The position numbers and the translations under genes are program-made. A DNA stretch of 64,000 nt from Candidatus Rokuibacteriota bacterium (lineage in GTDB: Bacteria; Methylomirabilota; Methylomirabilia; Rokubacteriales; CSP1-6): contig JAHFDN010000001.1 in NCBI GenBank assembly GCA_023248995.1, positions 237,597-301,596 on the forward strand, read 5' to 3'. The notes beneath the pieces were generated by a model, which worked only from the letters and a program-made list of their open reading frames with translations, did not search any database and was not told the DNA's origin. Positions 17,373 to 26,632 of the stretch are shown here, in pieces. Numbering within the stretch: position 1 is the first letter of the stretch; each line of letters starts with the position of its first letter.

Positions 17373-18635
17373 ATGCCAGACAAATCGGAGTTTGATTCAC
17401 CGCTCTTCCGGACCACCCTGCATCAACTCGACACAGTAGCCGCCCGCCTCAATCTGGACCCTAACTTTCATGAGCGGCTCCGGTACCCCCGGCGAGCCCT
17501 TGTCGTGTCCGTCCCGATCCACATGGACGACGGCAGGACCGAGGTCTACGTCGGCTACCGCGTCCATCACAACACAGCCCTCGGCCCGACCAAGGGGGGG
17601 CTCCGCTACCACCCGGATGTCAGCCTGGGCGAGGTGACGGCGCTGGCCATGCTCATGAGCTGGAAGTGCGGCCTGCTGGGTCTCCCGTACGGAGGCGCCA
17701 AGGGCGGTATCCGCTGCGACCCTCGCTCCATGTCCCCCGGGGAGATCGAGCGGCTAACCCGCCGCTACACGAGCGAGATCATCCTGTTCATCGGCCCCGA
17801 CCTGGACATTCCCGCCCCCGACCTCGGAACCGACGAGCAGGTCATGGCCTGGGTCATGGATACCTACTCGATGACGCAGGGAAAATCCGTCCCCGGGGTG
17901 GTGACGGGCAAGCCGATCCTCATCGGCGGGTCGGCGGGCCGCAAGGAGGCCACCGGACGCGGGCTCGTCTTCATCCTCAGCCGGGCGGCCAGCCGGCTGA
18001 ACCAGGAGCTCAAGGGCAAGCGGGTCATCGTCCAGGGATTCGGGAACGTGGGAGCGGTGGCGGCCCGACTCCTTTGGCGCGAGGGCTGTACGATTGTCGG
18101 GGTGAGCGACGTGACGGGGGGCGTGTACTCGCCCCAGGGGCTCGACATCCGCCAGCTCGGGATTCACGCGGAGGAAAGCGGCGGCGTCGCAGGATTCCCG
18201 GGCGCGGACCCGGTGGCCCACACGGACTTCCTCGAGCTGCCATGCGACGTCCTGATCCCGGCCGCCGTCGGCTCCCAAATCCGCGGGGACAACGCCGACC
18301 GCATCAAGGCCCTCATCGTCGCCGAAGGAGCCAACGGCCCCACCACTCCTGAAGCCGACCAGATCCTCCGGGAGCGGGGCGTGACGGTGATCCCCGACAT
18401 CCTGGCGAACGGGGGTGGGGTCGTCGTGTCGTACTTCGAATGGGTGCAGGGACTTCAGTATTACTTCTGGCGGGAGAGCGAGATCCTCTCTCGCCTCCAG
18501 GAAGTGATGACCCGCGCCTTCAACCGGATCTGGGCAGTGGCGCAGAAGGAAGGAACGGACCTCAGGACCGCCGCGCTGATGGCAGGCATCCGCCGCGTCG
18601 CGGAGGCGTTCCGGATCCGCGGCCTCTACCCCTGA
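17373..18635 (+). CDS. Glu/Leu/Phe/Val dehydrogenase
   Basis: The 420-residue NAD(P)-dependent amino acid dehydrogenase is of glutamate dehydrogenase type. The substrate domain holds TKGGLRYHPDVSLGEVTALAMLMSWKCGLLGLPYGGAKGGI, whose lysines bind the carboxylate and catalyse deamination. The coenzyme domain starts at KRVIVQGFGNVGAVAARLL and the C-terminal NGGGVVVSYFEWVQG is characteristic. Length is that of hexameric bacterial and archaeal GDH. It is transcribed divergently from iscR. The ATG is preceded by GAGGGA, about 10 bases upstream. Confidence 0.94.
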   Translation: MPDKSEFDSPLFRTTLHQLDTVAARLNLDPNFHERLRYPRRALVVSVPIHMDDGRTEVYVGYRVHHNTALGPTKGGLRYHPDVSLGEVTALAMLMSWKCGLLGLPYGGAKGGIRCDPRSMSPGEIERLTRRYTSEIILFIGPDLDIPAPDLGTDEQVMAWVMDTYSMTQGKSVPGVVTGKPILIGGSAGRKEATGRGLVFILSRAASRLNQELKGKRVIVQGFGNVGAVAARLLWREGCTIVGVSDVTGGVYSPQGLDIRQLGIHAEESGGVAGFPGADPVAHTDFLELPCDVLIPAAVGSQIRGDNADRIKALIVAEGANGPTTPEADQILRERGVTVIPDILANGGGVVVSYFEWVQGLQYYFWRESEILSRLQEVMTRAFNRIWAVAQKEGTDLRTAALMAGIRRVAEAFRIRGLYP

Positions 18636-18648
18636 GAGGCAGCGTCCG

Positions 18649-19632
18649 CTAGCGCCAAGCCTCGCGCAGGCGTCGGGCCGCCTCTTCCGGGGGAGTCTCG
18701 TTGATGAAGATCCCACCCACCCGGTTCGCCCGCTCTGGGTGGACGACGATCTCGAGGTGCCAATGGTAATCGTCGTTGATCGTCCCCCACTCCCCCTGGA
18801 GGATCTTGGAGTTGATGTTCGGGGCCGTGTGGAGGCTCAGATCGAACGCGGGATCTCCCAGTCCGCTCGCCAGAGCGCCGAAGTACCCGGACAGGAGACG
18901 GGCGAGATCGGCGCCCGCTTCCGCAGAGAGCGTCTCGTAGGCGCACGCATGCTGGCGGGGTAGGATCCACGTCTCGAAGGGGGAGCGGGCCGCGTAGGGG
19001 ACCACCGTCAGGAAAAATGGCGTGAGGTGCACGACGCGGTCGTGGTCGGACAGCTCCTGCCGGAGGATGTCACAGAAAAGGCAGCGCCGTTTGTACTGGT
19101 AGTACTCCCGCGACTCCCGCAGCTCTCGCCGCAGGTCGTCGTAGATCACGGGAATCGCCGTCACACGGGAATAGGGATGACGCAAGCGGGCTCCGGCCTT
19201 CCGATGCCGGCGCGTCACGAGGATGTCGCGAATCTTCGTGTCCCGCTTCAGGTCCTCCAAGCGATCTCGGTACATCCACAGGACTCGCTCGAGCTTCTCG
19301 GAGCCCATGGTGGCCGGCGTGTCCTCGTGGGCCGGACTCTCGATGATGAGCTCGCCGGCCCCGCGTGGACTGACCTTGTCGTACATCCCGACCCCCTCGC
19401 GGACAAGGTCCCACTCCACGCGAAAATACGGATCGATCTCCGGGATGACGCGTACCTGCCAGCCAGCGCTGTTCGGGGCGGATCCGTCCTTTCGATAGGC
19501 CGCGATCTCGGGTGGCGTGCCGGCCTCGTTGCCAGGGCAGAACGGGCAGTCGCCGGCGTCCGGCGCGACGGCGCCTCGTGGCCGCACCAGCACCCACTGC
19601 GCCCGGGTCGGATCCTTCCTCAGTTCACTCAC
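18649..19632 (-). CDS. galactose-1-phosphate uridylyltransferase-like protein with altered active site
   Basis: The 327-residue protein has the two HIT-like domains of GalT. The first domain has the zinc-type cysteines CPFCPGNE (residues 29-36) and ends in KAGARLRHPYSR; the second has CLFCDI (184-189) and YHWHLEIVVHP near 293. In GalT the catalytic motif is H-P-H-x-Q, where the second histidine forms the uridylyl intermediate. Here residues 152-156 are H-P-Y-S-R, so both the nucleophile and the glutamine are replaced. I checked the bases on the minus strand and they read CAT CCC TAT TCC CGT. Standard GalT activity is therefore doubtful; it may bind nucleotides or sugars or use different chemistry. 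No other Leloir gene is nearby. Confidence 0.8.
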   Translation of the reverse strand: MSELRKDPTRAQWVLVRPRGAVAPDAGDCPFCPGNEAGTPPEIAAYRKDGSAPNSAGWQVRVIPEIDPYFRVEWDLVREGVGMYDKVSPRGAGELIIESPAHEDTPATMGSEKLERVLWMYRDRLEDLKRDTKIRDILVTRRHRKAGARLRHPYSRVTAIPVIYDDLRRELRESREYYQYKRRCLFCDILRQELSDHDRVVHLTPFFLTVVPYAARSPFETWILPRQHACAYETLSAEAGADLARLLSGYFGALASGLGDPAFDLSLHTAPNINSKILQGEWGTINDDYHWHLEIVVHPERANRVGGIFINETPPEEAARRLREAWR

Positions 19633-19764
19633 GGAACTGAACCTCCCTTTTCAAGGAGCCCACGAAACAGTAGCCACCGGGTCCACGACTGTCAAGGCGT
19701 CCGGATTGTCGGCGCGCGACCAGTATGCGAGAATGAGCGCGCTGAGGGAAGGAGGGAGCGCCCC

Positions 19765-20004
19765 ATGACCGAACACCGCGTGACGGTCTTTTCGACGCCG
19801 ACGTGAGGTCCCTGCCGCGCGGCGAAAGAGTTTCTTTCGTCCAACGGAATCGCTTTCCGGGACGCTAACGTGCTGGAAGATCAGGAGGCGCGCGAGGACC
19901 TCGTGCGTCGGACCGGGCAGATGTCGGTCCCCGTCATCCTCGTCGACGAGCACTTGGTTGTGGGCTTCGACAAAGAGCGGCTCCGGCACCTGCTGGAACT
20001 GTAG
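19765..20004 (+). CDS. glutaredoxin-like selenoprotein (UXX-star type), TGA read as selenocysteine
   Basis: Reading from the ATG with a GGAAGGAGGG ribosome site just upstream gives MTEHRVTVFSTPT, an in-frame TGA at 19804-19806, then GPCRAAKEFLSSNGIAF and on to TAG. Decoding TGA as Sec gives the redox motif U-G-P-C (residues 14-17) exactly where glutaredoxins have C-x-x-C. The downstream part keeps the cis-proline segment QMSVPVILV and the GFDKERL helix start. The whole is 79 residues, normal for this family. A 6-base-pair hairpin that fits the bacterial SECIS model begins 16 bases after the TGA. The same window encodes SelD. It reduces disulfides or mixed thiols by inference; the partner is unknown. 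A conventional gene finder would miss it. Confidence 0.9.
19823..19839 (+). promoter_or_regulatory. bacterial SECIS-like hairpin of the glutaredoxin selenoprotein
   Basis: CGAAAG (19823-19828) pairs perfectly with CTTTCG (19834-19839) around a 5-base loop AGTTT. The loop begins 22 bases after the TGA and has G at its second position. Both features match the published bacterial SECIS consensus (G in the first two loop positions, loop about 16-37 bases from UGA). This element would recruit SelB with Sec-tRNA. Confidence 0.8.
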
Positions 20005-20006
20005 CT

Positions 20007-21347
20007 TCAGCGATCCCCCTCCCTCTGGCTCCGGAGCTTCCTCAGGTGCTGGCGGGCCACGTCCACCCAGTCCTTCTCCGAAGGCAGCACGCTCGCGACC
20101 TCGACGTAGCGCTCCCACCTGGCGATGGCCTCGCGGGGATCCACCTTTTCGTACACGAGCGCGAGGTTATAGAGCGCCCCCGTATGTTGGGGGTCGAGTT
20201 CCACCACCTGCCGATATTCGCGGATGGCGTCCTCGTAGAGCCCCTTATCCTCGTAGACCTCGCCGAGTCCCACGCGCGCCTCGACCAATTGGGAATCGAG
20301 CTCGATCGCCTTCTTGTAGGAGCCGACCGCCTCGTAGTAGAGCCCCTTCTCGGCGTAGTAGATCTTCCCTAGGCTCATGTGAACCCGGGGGTTCCCCGGA
20401 TTGTGCTGGAGCGCCTTCCGGTAGCTCAAGATCGCCTCGTCCACTTCACCTTTGGCGGCCCGCGCGTCGCCGAGCCCGATGTACGCATCGGCGTAAAAGG
20501 GCCGGAGCTCGATCGCCTTCTGGTAGGCTTCCACGGCCTGGTCGAACAGACGCCGGGGGGCCCCAAGGAAAAGATCGCCGAGCGCCTTGTACGGCTCGGG
20601 AAAGGTGGAGTCAAGCTGGATCGAAGCCCGGAATTGAGCGGCAGCCTTCCAGCGATTCCCCAGCACGAGGTGCACAAGGCCCAGTGAGTATTGGGCCGCG
20701 ACGAAGGTCGACTCCAGCTCCACCGCCTTGGCAAACAGCTCCGCCGCCGCCTCGTTCCCGGCCTGGGTCCCCGCAAGCGCGGCTTCGCTCCCCTTCACGA
20801 AGGCTTCGAAGGCGAGGACCGACTTCGTGGGCGTCGAAGCCCGCTCGATCCGCGCGGCCTCGGCATCGGTCACGGGAATCCGAAGCGCCCCGACGTAAGC
20901 GGGCGGTAAGGCCCTCAGCGTCTCCAGGAGTTTCCCCTCGATCACCGTCAGCGAGTCCAGGCTCCGACCTTCGCCACCCCCCGACCTGAGCTCCATGTAG
21001 CGGGGCAGAATCTGAAGGCCCCCTGACTCCCGCTTGATCTCGCCGTAGAAGACCAGATCCGCCCGCACCTTCCGCGCGGCCCGGAGCACCACCGGTTCCC
21101 CCCAGCCTTCGGACTGACCCAATCGCCTGACCGCGCCCGCATCCGCGAGAACGAACGCGGAGTGGTTGACGAAGGCCAGCGACAGGAGTTGGGCAACTCC
21201 ATCCCCCAGCCACTGCTCCTGGCGCTCCAGGCCGATCGGCTGGAACGGCAGGACTAAAAGAGATCGTCCCGCAGCCAACGCCGATCTCGGTAGGGCGCTC
21301 GACAGCATCAGACAGAGAAGCCAGAAACCGACGTGACGCCGTATCAT
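20007..21347 (-). CDS. exported TPR-repeat protein
   Basis: The 446-residue protein starts at the ATG giving MIRRHVGFWLLCLMLSSALPRSALA, a signal peptide, and overlaps the upstream VWA gene by 4 bases. Residues 27-190 form a domain starting RSLLVLPFQPIGLERQEQWLGDGVAQLLSLAF, resembling the strand-helix pattern of TolB/FlgO-like N-terminal domains. From about residue 230 there are roughly six to seven tetratricopeptide repeats (for example AVEAYQKAIELRPFYADAYIGLGDARAAKG). As the last gene of the MoxR-VWA operon it probably assembles or docks the envelope complex formed by those proteins. No catalytic motif is seen. Confidence 0.82.
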   Translation of the reverse strand: MIRRHVGFWLLCLMLSSALPRSALAAGRSLLVLPFQPIGLERQEQWLGDGVAQLLSLAFVNHSAFVLADAGAVRRLGQSEGWGEPVVLRAARKVRADLVFYGEIKRESGGLQILPRYMELRSGGGEGRSLDSLTVIEGKLLETLRALPPAYVGALRIPVTDAEAARIERASTPTKSVLAFEAFVKGSEAALAGTQAGNEAAAELFAKAVELESTFVAAQYSLGLVHLVLGNRWKAAAQFRASIQLDSTFPEPYKALGDLFLGAPRRLFDQAVEAYQKAIELRPFYADAYIGLGDARAAKGEVDEAILSYRKALQHNPGNPRVHMSLGKIYYAEKGLYYEAVGSYKKAIELDSQLVEARVGLGEVYEDKGLYEDAIREYRQVVELDPQHTGALYNLALVYEKVDPREAIARWERYVEVASVLPSEKDWVDVARQHLRKLRSQREGDR

Positions 21348-24300
21348 GCCGACGTCGGCGCGCCGGAAGACTCGCCGGAGCGGTTGGTCGTCCGCCGAAA
21401 CCTCGCGGCCAGCCGAGCCAAGAGTGAGGGACTGATCCGTCTCAGCGCGATCTCCGGCAAAAGCAACACCGCTACCCACCCGACCAGCCATGGCCAGAGC
21501 TCGACGGAAAGGCGCGAACGTCTCCGCGCCTTGAGAAAGGCGTCCTTCGGCTGCGCCAGAGCACCTCCCCCGGTGAGTTCGGCCAACTCCCGCAAGAACG
21601 CTTCGTCCACCCCGAGGTCCCTGAACTCTTGGGCATAGGGTACCACCAACCCCGCCAGCTGGGAGCCGACCATTCTCTCGCCACGACGCTGGGCCATCCC
21701 GACCAGGTACACCCCCTCCTCGGGAGCCGGAAACCGGCCGCGGTACCGGCCCGGCGCCACCTGCTCCAAATCCACCACCGAGCGCTGCTTGTCGGGAGCC
21801 ACCACGCCGACCTCGGCCTCGAGGAAGTTGACGAACTCCCCCCGGACGTCCACCGCCTCTACCGTGATTTCCCCGACCCCGTCGTGCCGCTGCACGCTCG
21901 CCACGCTGTCGCTTCGGCTCCCGGTCCGCAGCGCCCAGCGCGTCAGCTGGCCCCAGAATTTGTTAAACGCGCCCCATCGGAGCCAGAGAACCGCCCACTT
22001 GGGCTTCGCGTCCGACGTGAAGGCCGCCGTGCGTCCGAGCCCATACCGCCACGCGGCCAGCAGCGGGTCTTCCTGATGAGTCATGAGCAACTGTTCAGCG
22101 CTGGCCTTGAGGGTCGTCGCCACGTACCCCCCAAGGGGAGGAGCATTTTTCCAGTCGATGTCCTGCAGGACCTCGTGGCTCGACGCTGACACCGTCGGCT
22201 TGAACGGCTGTTCGACGAGCGAAGCCTTGGATGCCAGCTGGGTCTCCAGCGTGAAAATCCTCGGGATGGTGTGCGTGTCCTCGGTGTAGTAGAAGCGGCC
22301 GCGCCCCCACTTGGCGATGTCGAACATGAGCTGGGCATCCGCGTCCTTCCCGATGGCGACGGCTGACACGGTGATCTTGTCCTTCGCCATGCGGCGGATG
22401 AGGCCGGCGAAATCTCCCCGCGTCATCTGGCCGTCAGAGAGAAAGATGACGTGCTTCAGGAGCGCCGAACGCTCGAACAGCGCCCGGTAGGCCTCCTTCA
22501 GCGCCGGGTACCCGTCCGTCCCGCCGCCCGCCTTGATCGTGGCGGTGGCGCGGTGGATGGCTGCCTTGTTGCGCACGGGCTGCATCGGCACGTCCCACAC
22601 GAACTCCGTGTCCCAGCTCATCACCCCCACCTCGCTGCGGTCGTCGAGGAGGTCCACCACCAAGTGCGCCGCTTCCTTCGCAATGTCGAGCTTCGTGACT
22701 CGGTCGTCCGTGGACATGGCCATGGAGCCCGAGCGATCGATGGACAGGACGACCGCGAGACTCGGGATCTCGACCCGCTGCTTCACCTCCATCGTGACCG
22801 GCAGCGCCTCCTCGATCGGCGTCCGGTAGTAGCCGCCGAGGCCGAAGCTCTCCTCCCCGCCCACCATGATCAGCCCGCCGCCCCCGTCCCGGACGTAATC
22901 GCGAATGTTCTCCATCTGTTTCTTTGCGAGCCTGAGCGAGGACACGTTGGAGAGGATGACGCCGTCATACTTCTGAAGCCCCGCCAGGTCCTTAGGAATC
23001 CGCTCCGGCTCCACCACCTCGACATCGATGTTCTGGGCCCGCAGCGCGGCACTCAGGGCCTGCGCATGGGCACGCTCCTTCTCCGCCACCAGCACCTGGG
23101 GGCGGCCGCGAACGACGACCGTGCCCACGGCCCGGTTATTCTCCTCGATCGTGTCCCCCTCGGCCTCGATGGCCACCTGGTAGACGTGGATGCCGCTCCG
23201 CTCCAAGGACTGGCGGTACGTGAACACGTTCTTCCCGGCCGAAAGCCGGACGATCTGCGATCCCAGGAACTCACCGTTGCGGAACAGCGACAACCGTCCC
23301 TCGGCGTCCTGCTGGCTCCAGGCGACGACCTTGGCGTCGAACGGCTCGCCGAACTTGACCTCCTGAGGCAGGATCATGGACTCGACGACCACCTCTTGGG
23401 TGAAGGTCAACGGCGTCGGAACATAGTAGATGTCGGCCCCCCCGTCCTTGGCCGCCTGCGCCGCCGCCAGCGCGTTTCCCGTGTTCTGCCTGCCGTCCGA
23501 CAGAAGGATCAGCCGGTTGGCGTGCCGCGGCGGCAGCATGGCCAGCGCCAGTTGGATCGCCTGCCCGATGTCGGTCCCACGGCCCGGGACGGTGACCTCG
23601 GGGCGCTCGAGCCGCGGCTTCGGCGAAAGCGGCTGCGCAACGGCGGCCTCCTGGCCGAACACGATGAGCCCCGCTTGGTCGGCCGGCTGCCTCCCCGCCA
23701 GCCCATCGGCCGCGAAGCGATAGGCGCGCTCGCGCGCGGCGAGGCTGACGCTGTCGGACAGATCAAGCAGGAACACCACGTTCAACCGGTCCACCCAGCG
23801 GGGGACCACCGGCCGCACGAGCGCCACCAACAGCAGCATCACAAGAACCGATCGGAACCCAAGGGCCCACCGATCTCCGAGCCCCCCCGGCAGGGCCAGG
23901 CGACCGGCGGTCTGGCGCCGCCAGTACAGCACCCCCTCAACCGACAGGAGGGCGGCAGCCAGCAGCGCGAACACGGTCCAGAGCTCCCGCTGGAGGGGCA
24001 CGGCCGGCCCGGCGGGAGGCGGGGCCTCGGCAGGCGCGGGGAGCGGCCGGGGGGCGATGTCCGATTCATCCGCGTTGACCAGGTTGACGGCGACCCGTGT
24101 TTCGCCGCGCGCGGTCACGACGGTGTAGATCCCCACCCGCCCCGTATCCGAGAAGCCGGCGAGCCCGCGCGTCACCTGTGCCTCGACGCTCCGCCCCGTG
24201 GGCGTCACGACGCGCGCGGCGGTGACCCCGTGCTCCACCGGGAGCAGGATCGGCTGCCCCGTCCGCAGCTGAAAGCTCGTCAGATCGAGCCCGGCGGGAT

Positions 24301-25741
24301 GAAGCCAGCGAAGCCCGCTCGACAGGATGAGCGGAAAGGCGACCCGGAGCGGAAAATCCGTCTTGAACAGATCGAACCCGAAGAAGATCACCTTCCGACG
24401 CGGCTCCTCCAGGCTGAAGATCAGCGGGCCGCCGACGGCCTCCACCAGCGTTCTGCCCGCGCCCAGCGGACGGACCCGCAGGGCCTCCTCGATCACCACC
24501 TTGGAGAAGTCCACGTATCGCATGATCGGGTGAGACCGGTCCCAATCCATGATGACCGGCTGCGCGACCCTCCCGAGATTCTCCAGCGGGACATCAGGTG
24601 GCGTCGTGTTGATCAGGACGAACCGGCCCGGCCCGATCCTCGCCGGGCTCGCGCTGTCCAGCACCACGACGTCGAAGGACTCCATTCCGCCCTGATACGC
24701 CTCGGGCGTGCGCACCTCCAGCTTCACCTGCGGATCGGCCCGGAGGGCCTTTTCCAGGAAGAGGTTGCCGGGGCTCACGAGCAGCACCCGCATCTCACCC
24801 GGCGGGGGGATCACCGCGTAGGCGACATCGTCGGCGCTGAGGTCGTCGGCGATGTTGAGACGGGCCCGCAGCACGCCCGCGCTCTGGTGGCTGAACGGGA
24901 GCACGACCGAACGCCGCACGTGGGGCTGGAGCGTCAGCACCTGCTCGGCGATCGGCTTCTCGTCCAGGTCCATCGTAAACGTGAACGACTCGGGCTCGTC
25001 GGAGAAGTTGACCACGGAGATGAACGCCTGGTAGCCGAACGCGCCGAAGAACGTCCTGCGAAGCGCCAGGTTCGTGATCCCGACATTCCGGCCGCCACGC
25101 CCCACCGTCACCCACCTGAGACGCGGGTCCCTGGCACCACTGTCGATCAAGGGCGGATGGGCACCGTCCGTGAAGATGCGAACCTCGGCCCGCGCGTCCT
25201 CCGCAGCCAGGGCGCAGGCCGTCCGGATCGCCTCGCCTAACCGATTGGGAACGTCGCGCGGCTCGAGGGACTTTAGCGCCGCCGTGGTGCGCGCTCGGTC
25301 ACGGGAAAAGGGAACGACCACGCGGGGCGAAGTGCCCGCCTCGATCACCATGACCTCCGCCCCGGCGGGGAGCCGATCGGCGAACGCCATGGCCTCCCGC
25401 TGCGCCAGCGCAAAACGCGAGGGAAAGACGTCCGTCGCCTTCATGGACGCCGAGGTATCCATGATGAGAACGATCCGCCGGGCGCCCTGCCCCTCGACGA
25501 TCACCACGGGGCGCGCCAGAGCCACCGTCAGGGCCAGGAGCGCTAAGAGCTGCAGGATGAGCAGCGGGTCCCGCTGGAGACGCTGGAAGAACGTCGACGC
25601 TTCCCGGTCCCTGAGCGACGGCTCCCACAAGAGCAGACTGGGCACGGTGCGCTCGCGCCGTCTGACCTTGAGGAAATATAGGAGCACCAGCGGCACCGAT
25701 AACGTGAACAGCAGGAACGCGAGGGGAGAGAGAAAGCTCAT
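21344..25741 (-). CDS. giant BatA-type membrane protein with three von Willebrand A domains
   Basis: The 1465-residue protein starts at the ATG giving MSFLSPLAFLLFTLSVPLVLLYFL, the BatA N-terminal membrane segment, 4 bases inside the upstream DUF58 gene. The first VWA domain begins at IVLIMDTSASMKATDV with a MIDAS D-x-S-x-S. A second membrane pair near residue 625-690 precedes the second VWA (VVFLLDLSDSVSLAA). A class I glutamine amidotransferase-like region follows (YVRDGGGGLIMVGGEESFG), then a third VWA (AVVLSIDRSGSMAM). A final membrane segment lies near the C terminus (LWPWLVGWVAVLLLPEIAL). Usually these parts are two separate genes; here they are one chain. In the family they respond to MoxR ATPase and are involved in envelope stress or protein maturation. 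Confidence 0.88.
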   Translation of the reverse strand: MSFLSPLAFLLFTLSVPLVLLYFLKVRRRERTVPSLLLWEPSLRDREASTFFQRLQRDPLLILQLLALLALTVALARPVVIVEGQGARRIVLIMDTSASMKATDVFPSRFALAQREAMAFADRLPAGAEVMVIEAGTSPRVVVPFSRDRARTTAALKSLEPRDVPNRLGEAIRTACALAAEDARAEVRIFTDGAHPPLIDSGARDPRLRWVTVGRGGRNVGITNLALRRTFFGAFGYQAFISVVNFSDEPESFTFTMDLDEKPIAEQVLTLQPHVRRSVVLPFSHQSAGVLRARLNIADDLSADDVAYAVIPPPGEMRVLLVSPGNLFLEKALRADPQVKLEVRTPEAYQGGMESFDVVVLDSASPARIGPGRFVLINTTPPDVPLENLGRVAQPVIMDWDRSHPIMRYVDFSKVVIEEALRVRPLGAGRTLVEAVGGPLIFSLEEPRRKVIFFGFDLFKTDFPLRVAFPLILSSGLRWLHPAGLDLTSFQLRTGQPILLPVEHGVTAARVVTPTGRSVEAQVTRGLAGFSDTGRVGIYTVVTARGETRVAVNLVNADESDIAPRPLPAPAEAPPPAGPAVPLQRELWTVFALLAAALLSVEGVLYWRRQTAGRLALPGGLGDRWALGFRSVLVMLLLVALVRPVVPRWVDRLNVVFLLDLSDSVSLAARERAYRFAADGLAGRQPADQAGLIVFGQEAAVAQPLSPKPRLERPEVTVPGRGTDIGQAIQLALAMLPPRHANRLILLSDGRQNTGNALAAAQAAKDGGADIYYVPTPLTFTQEVVVESMILPQEVKFGEPFDAKVVAWSQQDAEGRLSLFRNGEFLGSQIVRLSAGKNVFTYRQSLERSGIHVYQVAIEAEGDTIEENNRAVGTVVVRGRPQVLVAEKERAHAQALSAALRAQNIDVEVVEPERIPKDLAGLQKYDGVILSNVSSLRLAKKQMENIRDYVRDGGGGLIMVGGEESFGLGGYYRTPIEEALPVTMEVKQRVEIPSLAVVLSIDRSGSMAMSTDDRVTKLDIAKEAAHLVVDLLDDRSEVGVMSWDTEFVWDVPMQPVRNKAAIHRATATIKAGGGTDGYPALKEAYRALFERSALLKHVIFLSDGQMTRGDFAGLIRRMAKDKITVSAVAIGKDADAQLMFDIAKWGRGRFYYTEDTHTIPRIFTLETQLASKASLVEQPFKPTVSASSHEVLQDIDWKNAPPLGGYVATTLKASAEQLLMTHQEDPLLAAWRYGLGRTAAFTSDAKPKWAVLWLRWGAFNKFWGQLTRWALRTGSRSDSVASVQRHDGVGEITVEAVDVRGEFVNFLEAEVGVVAPDKQRSVVDLEQVAPGRYRGRFPAPEEGVYLVGMAQRRGERMVGSQLAGLVVPYAQEFRDLGVDEAFLRELAELTGGGALAQPKDAFLKARRRSRLSVELWPWLVGWVAVLLLPEIALRRISPSLLARLAARFRRTTNRSGESSGAPTSA

Positions 25742-26628
25742 ACGAGCAGGAGTCCCTTGAGCTGTCTGAGCACGACATCCTCCACGGGGATGTCGGTGGT
25801 CACGCGATGGTAGGTGATCTCGTTGGCGCGGCAAAACGCCTCGGCATCGGCTAGAAACTGCTCGACGCGCCGCCTGTAGTTCCTGAGCGCTTGGGCGTCC
25901 AGCGTGAGCTCGCGGAGTTCACCGGTCTCGGCGTCTCTCAGCCAGAGGTCGCCCGTGAAGGAGGGATTGAGCTCTTCGGGGGCCAAGAGGTGGATCACGT
26001 GCACGTCGAACCGCCGCTCCCGGAGGGCGCGCAACCCGGCGGCGTACCCGAGGGGATCCAAGAGGTCCGAGAGGATAACGGCGAGCCCCGCCTCCCGCGA
26101 GGTGCGGACGTAGGTCGTGAGGCCATCGCTCAAGGAGGTGGCCCCGCCCGCCTGCAGGCGTCCCAGGAAGCCGAGAAGCGGGAGAACCTGGCTTCGACCG
26201 CGGGTCGGCGACCATCCCTCCGTCATCCGGTCTCGCACGATGCCGACCCCGACGCGCTCATAGCTCACGAGTGCCACAAACCCAAGGGCCGCGGCGAGCG
26301 AAGTCGCGTAACGGAGCTTCGTGGGCTCTCCGTAGCCCATGGACGAGGAAGCGTCCAGCAGCAGGTGAAGACACAGGTCCTCTTCGTCCACGAAGAGCTT
26401 GAGGTACAGGCGGTCGAGACGGCCGTAGATGTTCCAGTCCAAGTATCGGAGGTCGTCTCCAGCCCCGTAAGGACGGTAATCCACAAACTCCACGCTGCTC
26501 CCCCGGTGGGGGCTCTTCCGCTCGCCCTTGACGCGGCCCCGGAACGACCGCTTGGAAACCAGCGCGAGACGCTCCAGCCGGGCCAGGAAGTCCCCGGTGA
26601 AGAAGTCGTGCGCCCGCTCGCCGGCCAT
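25738..26628 (-). CDS. DUF58 protein (VWA-like, MoxR partner)
   Basis: The 296-residue soluble protein has the DUF58 signature VDYRPYGAGDDLRYLDWNIYGRLDRLYLKLF near residues 48-80, followed by a VWA-like fold with LHLLLDASSSMGYG as the MIDAS strand. The C-terminal half (VHVIHLLAPEELNPSFTGDLWLRDAETGE) is also standard. These proteins are always near moxR and VWA genes and are thought to be chaperoned by the MoxR ATPase. It lies 4 bases after the DUF4175-like gene and overlaps the next by 4. Confidence 0.92.
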   Translation of the reverse strand: MAGERAHDFFTGDFLARLERLALVSKRSFRGRVKGERKSPHRGSSVEFVDYRPYGAGDDLRYLDWNIYGRLDRLYLKLFVDEEDLCLHLLLDASSSMGYGEPTKLRYATSLAAALGFVALVSYERVGVGIVRDRMTEGWSPTRGRSQVLPLLGFLGRLQAGGATSLSDGLTTYVRTSREAGLAVILSDLLDPLGYAAGLRALRERRFDVHVIHLLAPEELNPSFTGDLWLRDAETGELRELTLDAQALRNYRRRVEQFLADAEAFCRANEITYHRVTTDIPVEDVVLRQLKGLLLV

Positions 26629-26632
26629 CGCC

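Noticed and set aside
22451..25240. 929-codon plus-strand frame opposite the VWA gene
   Set aside because: Antisense shadow of a recognised gene with low-complexity composition.
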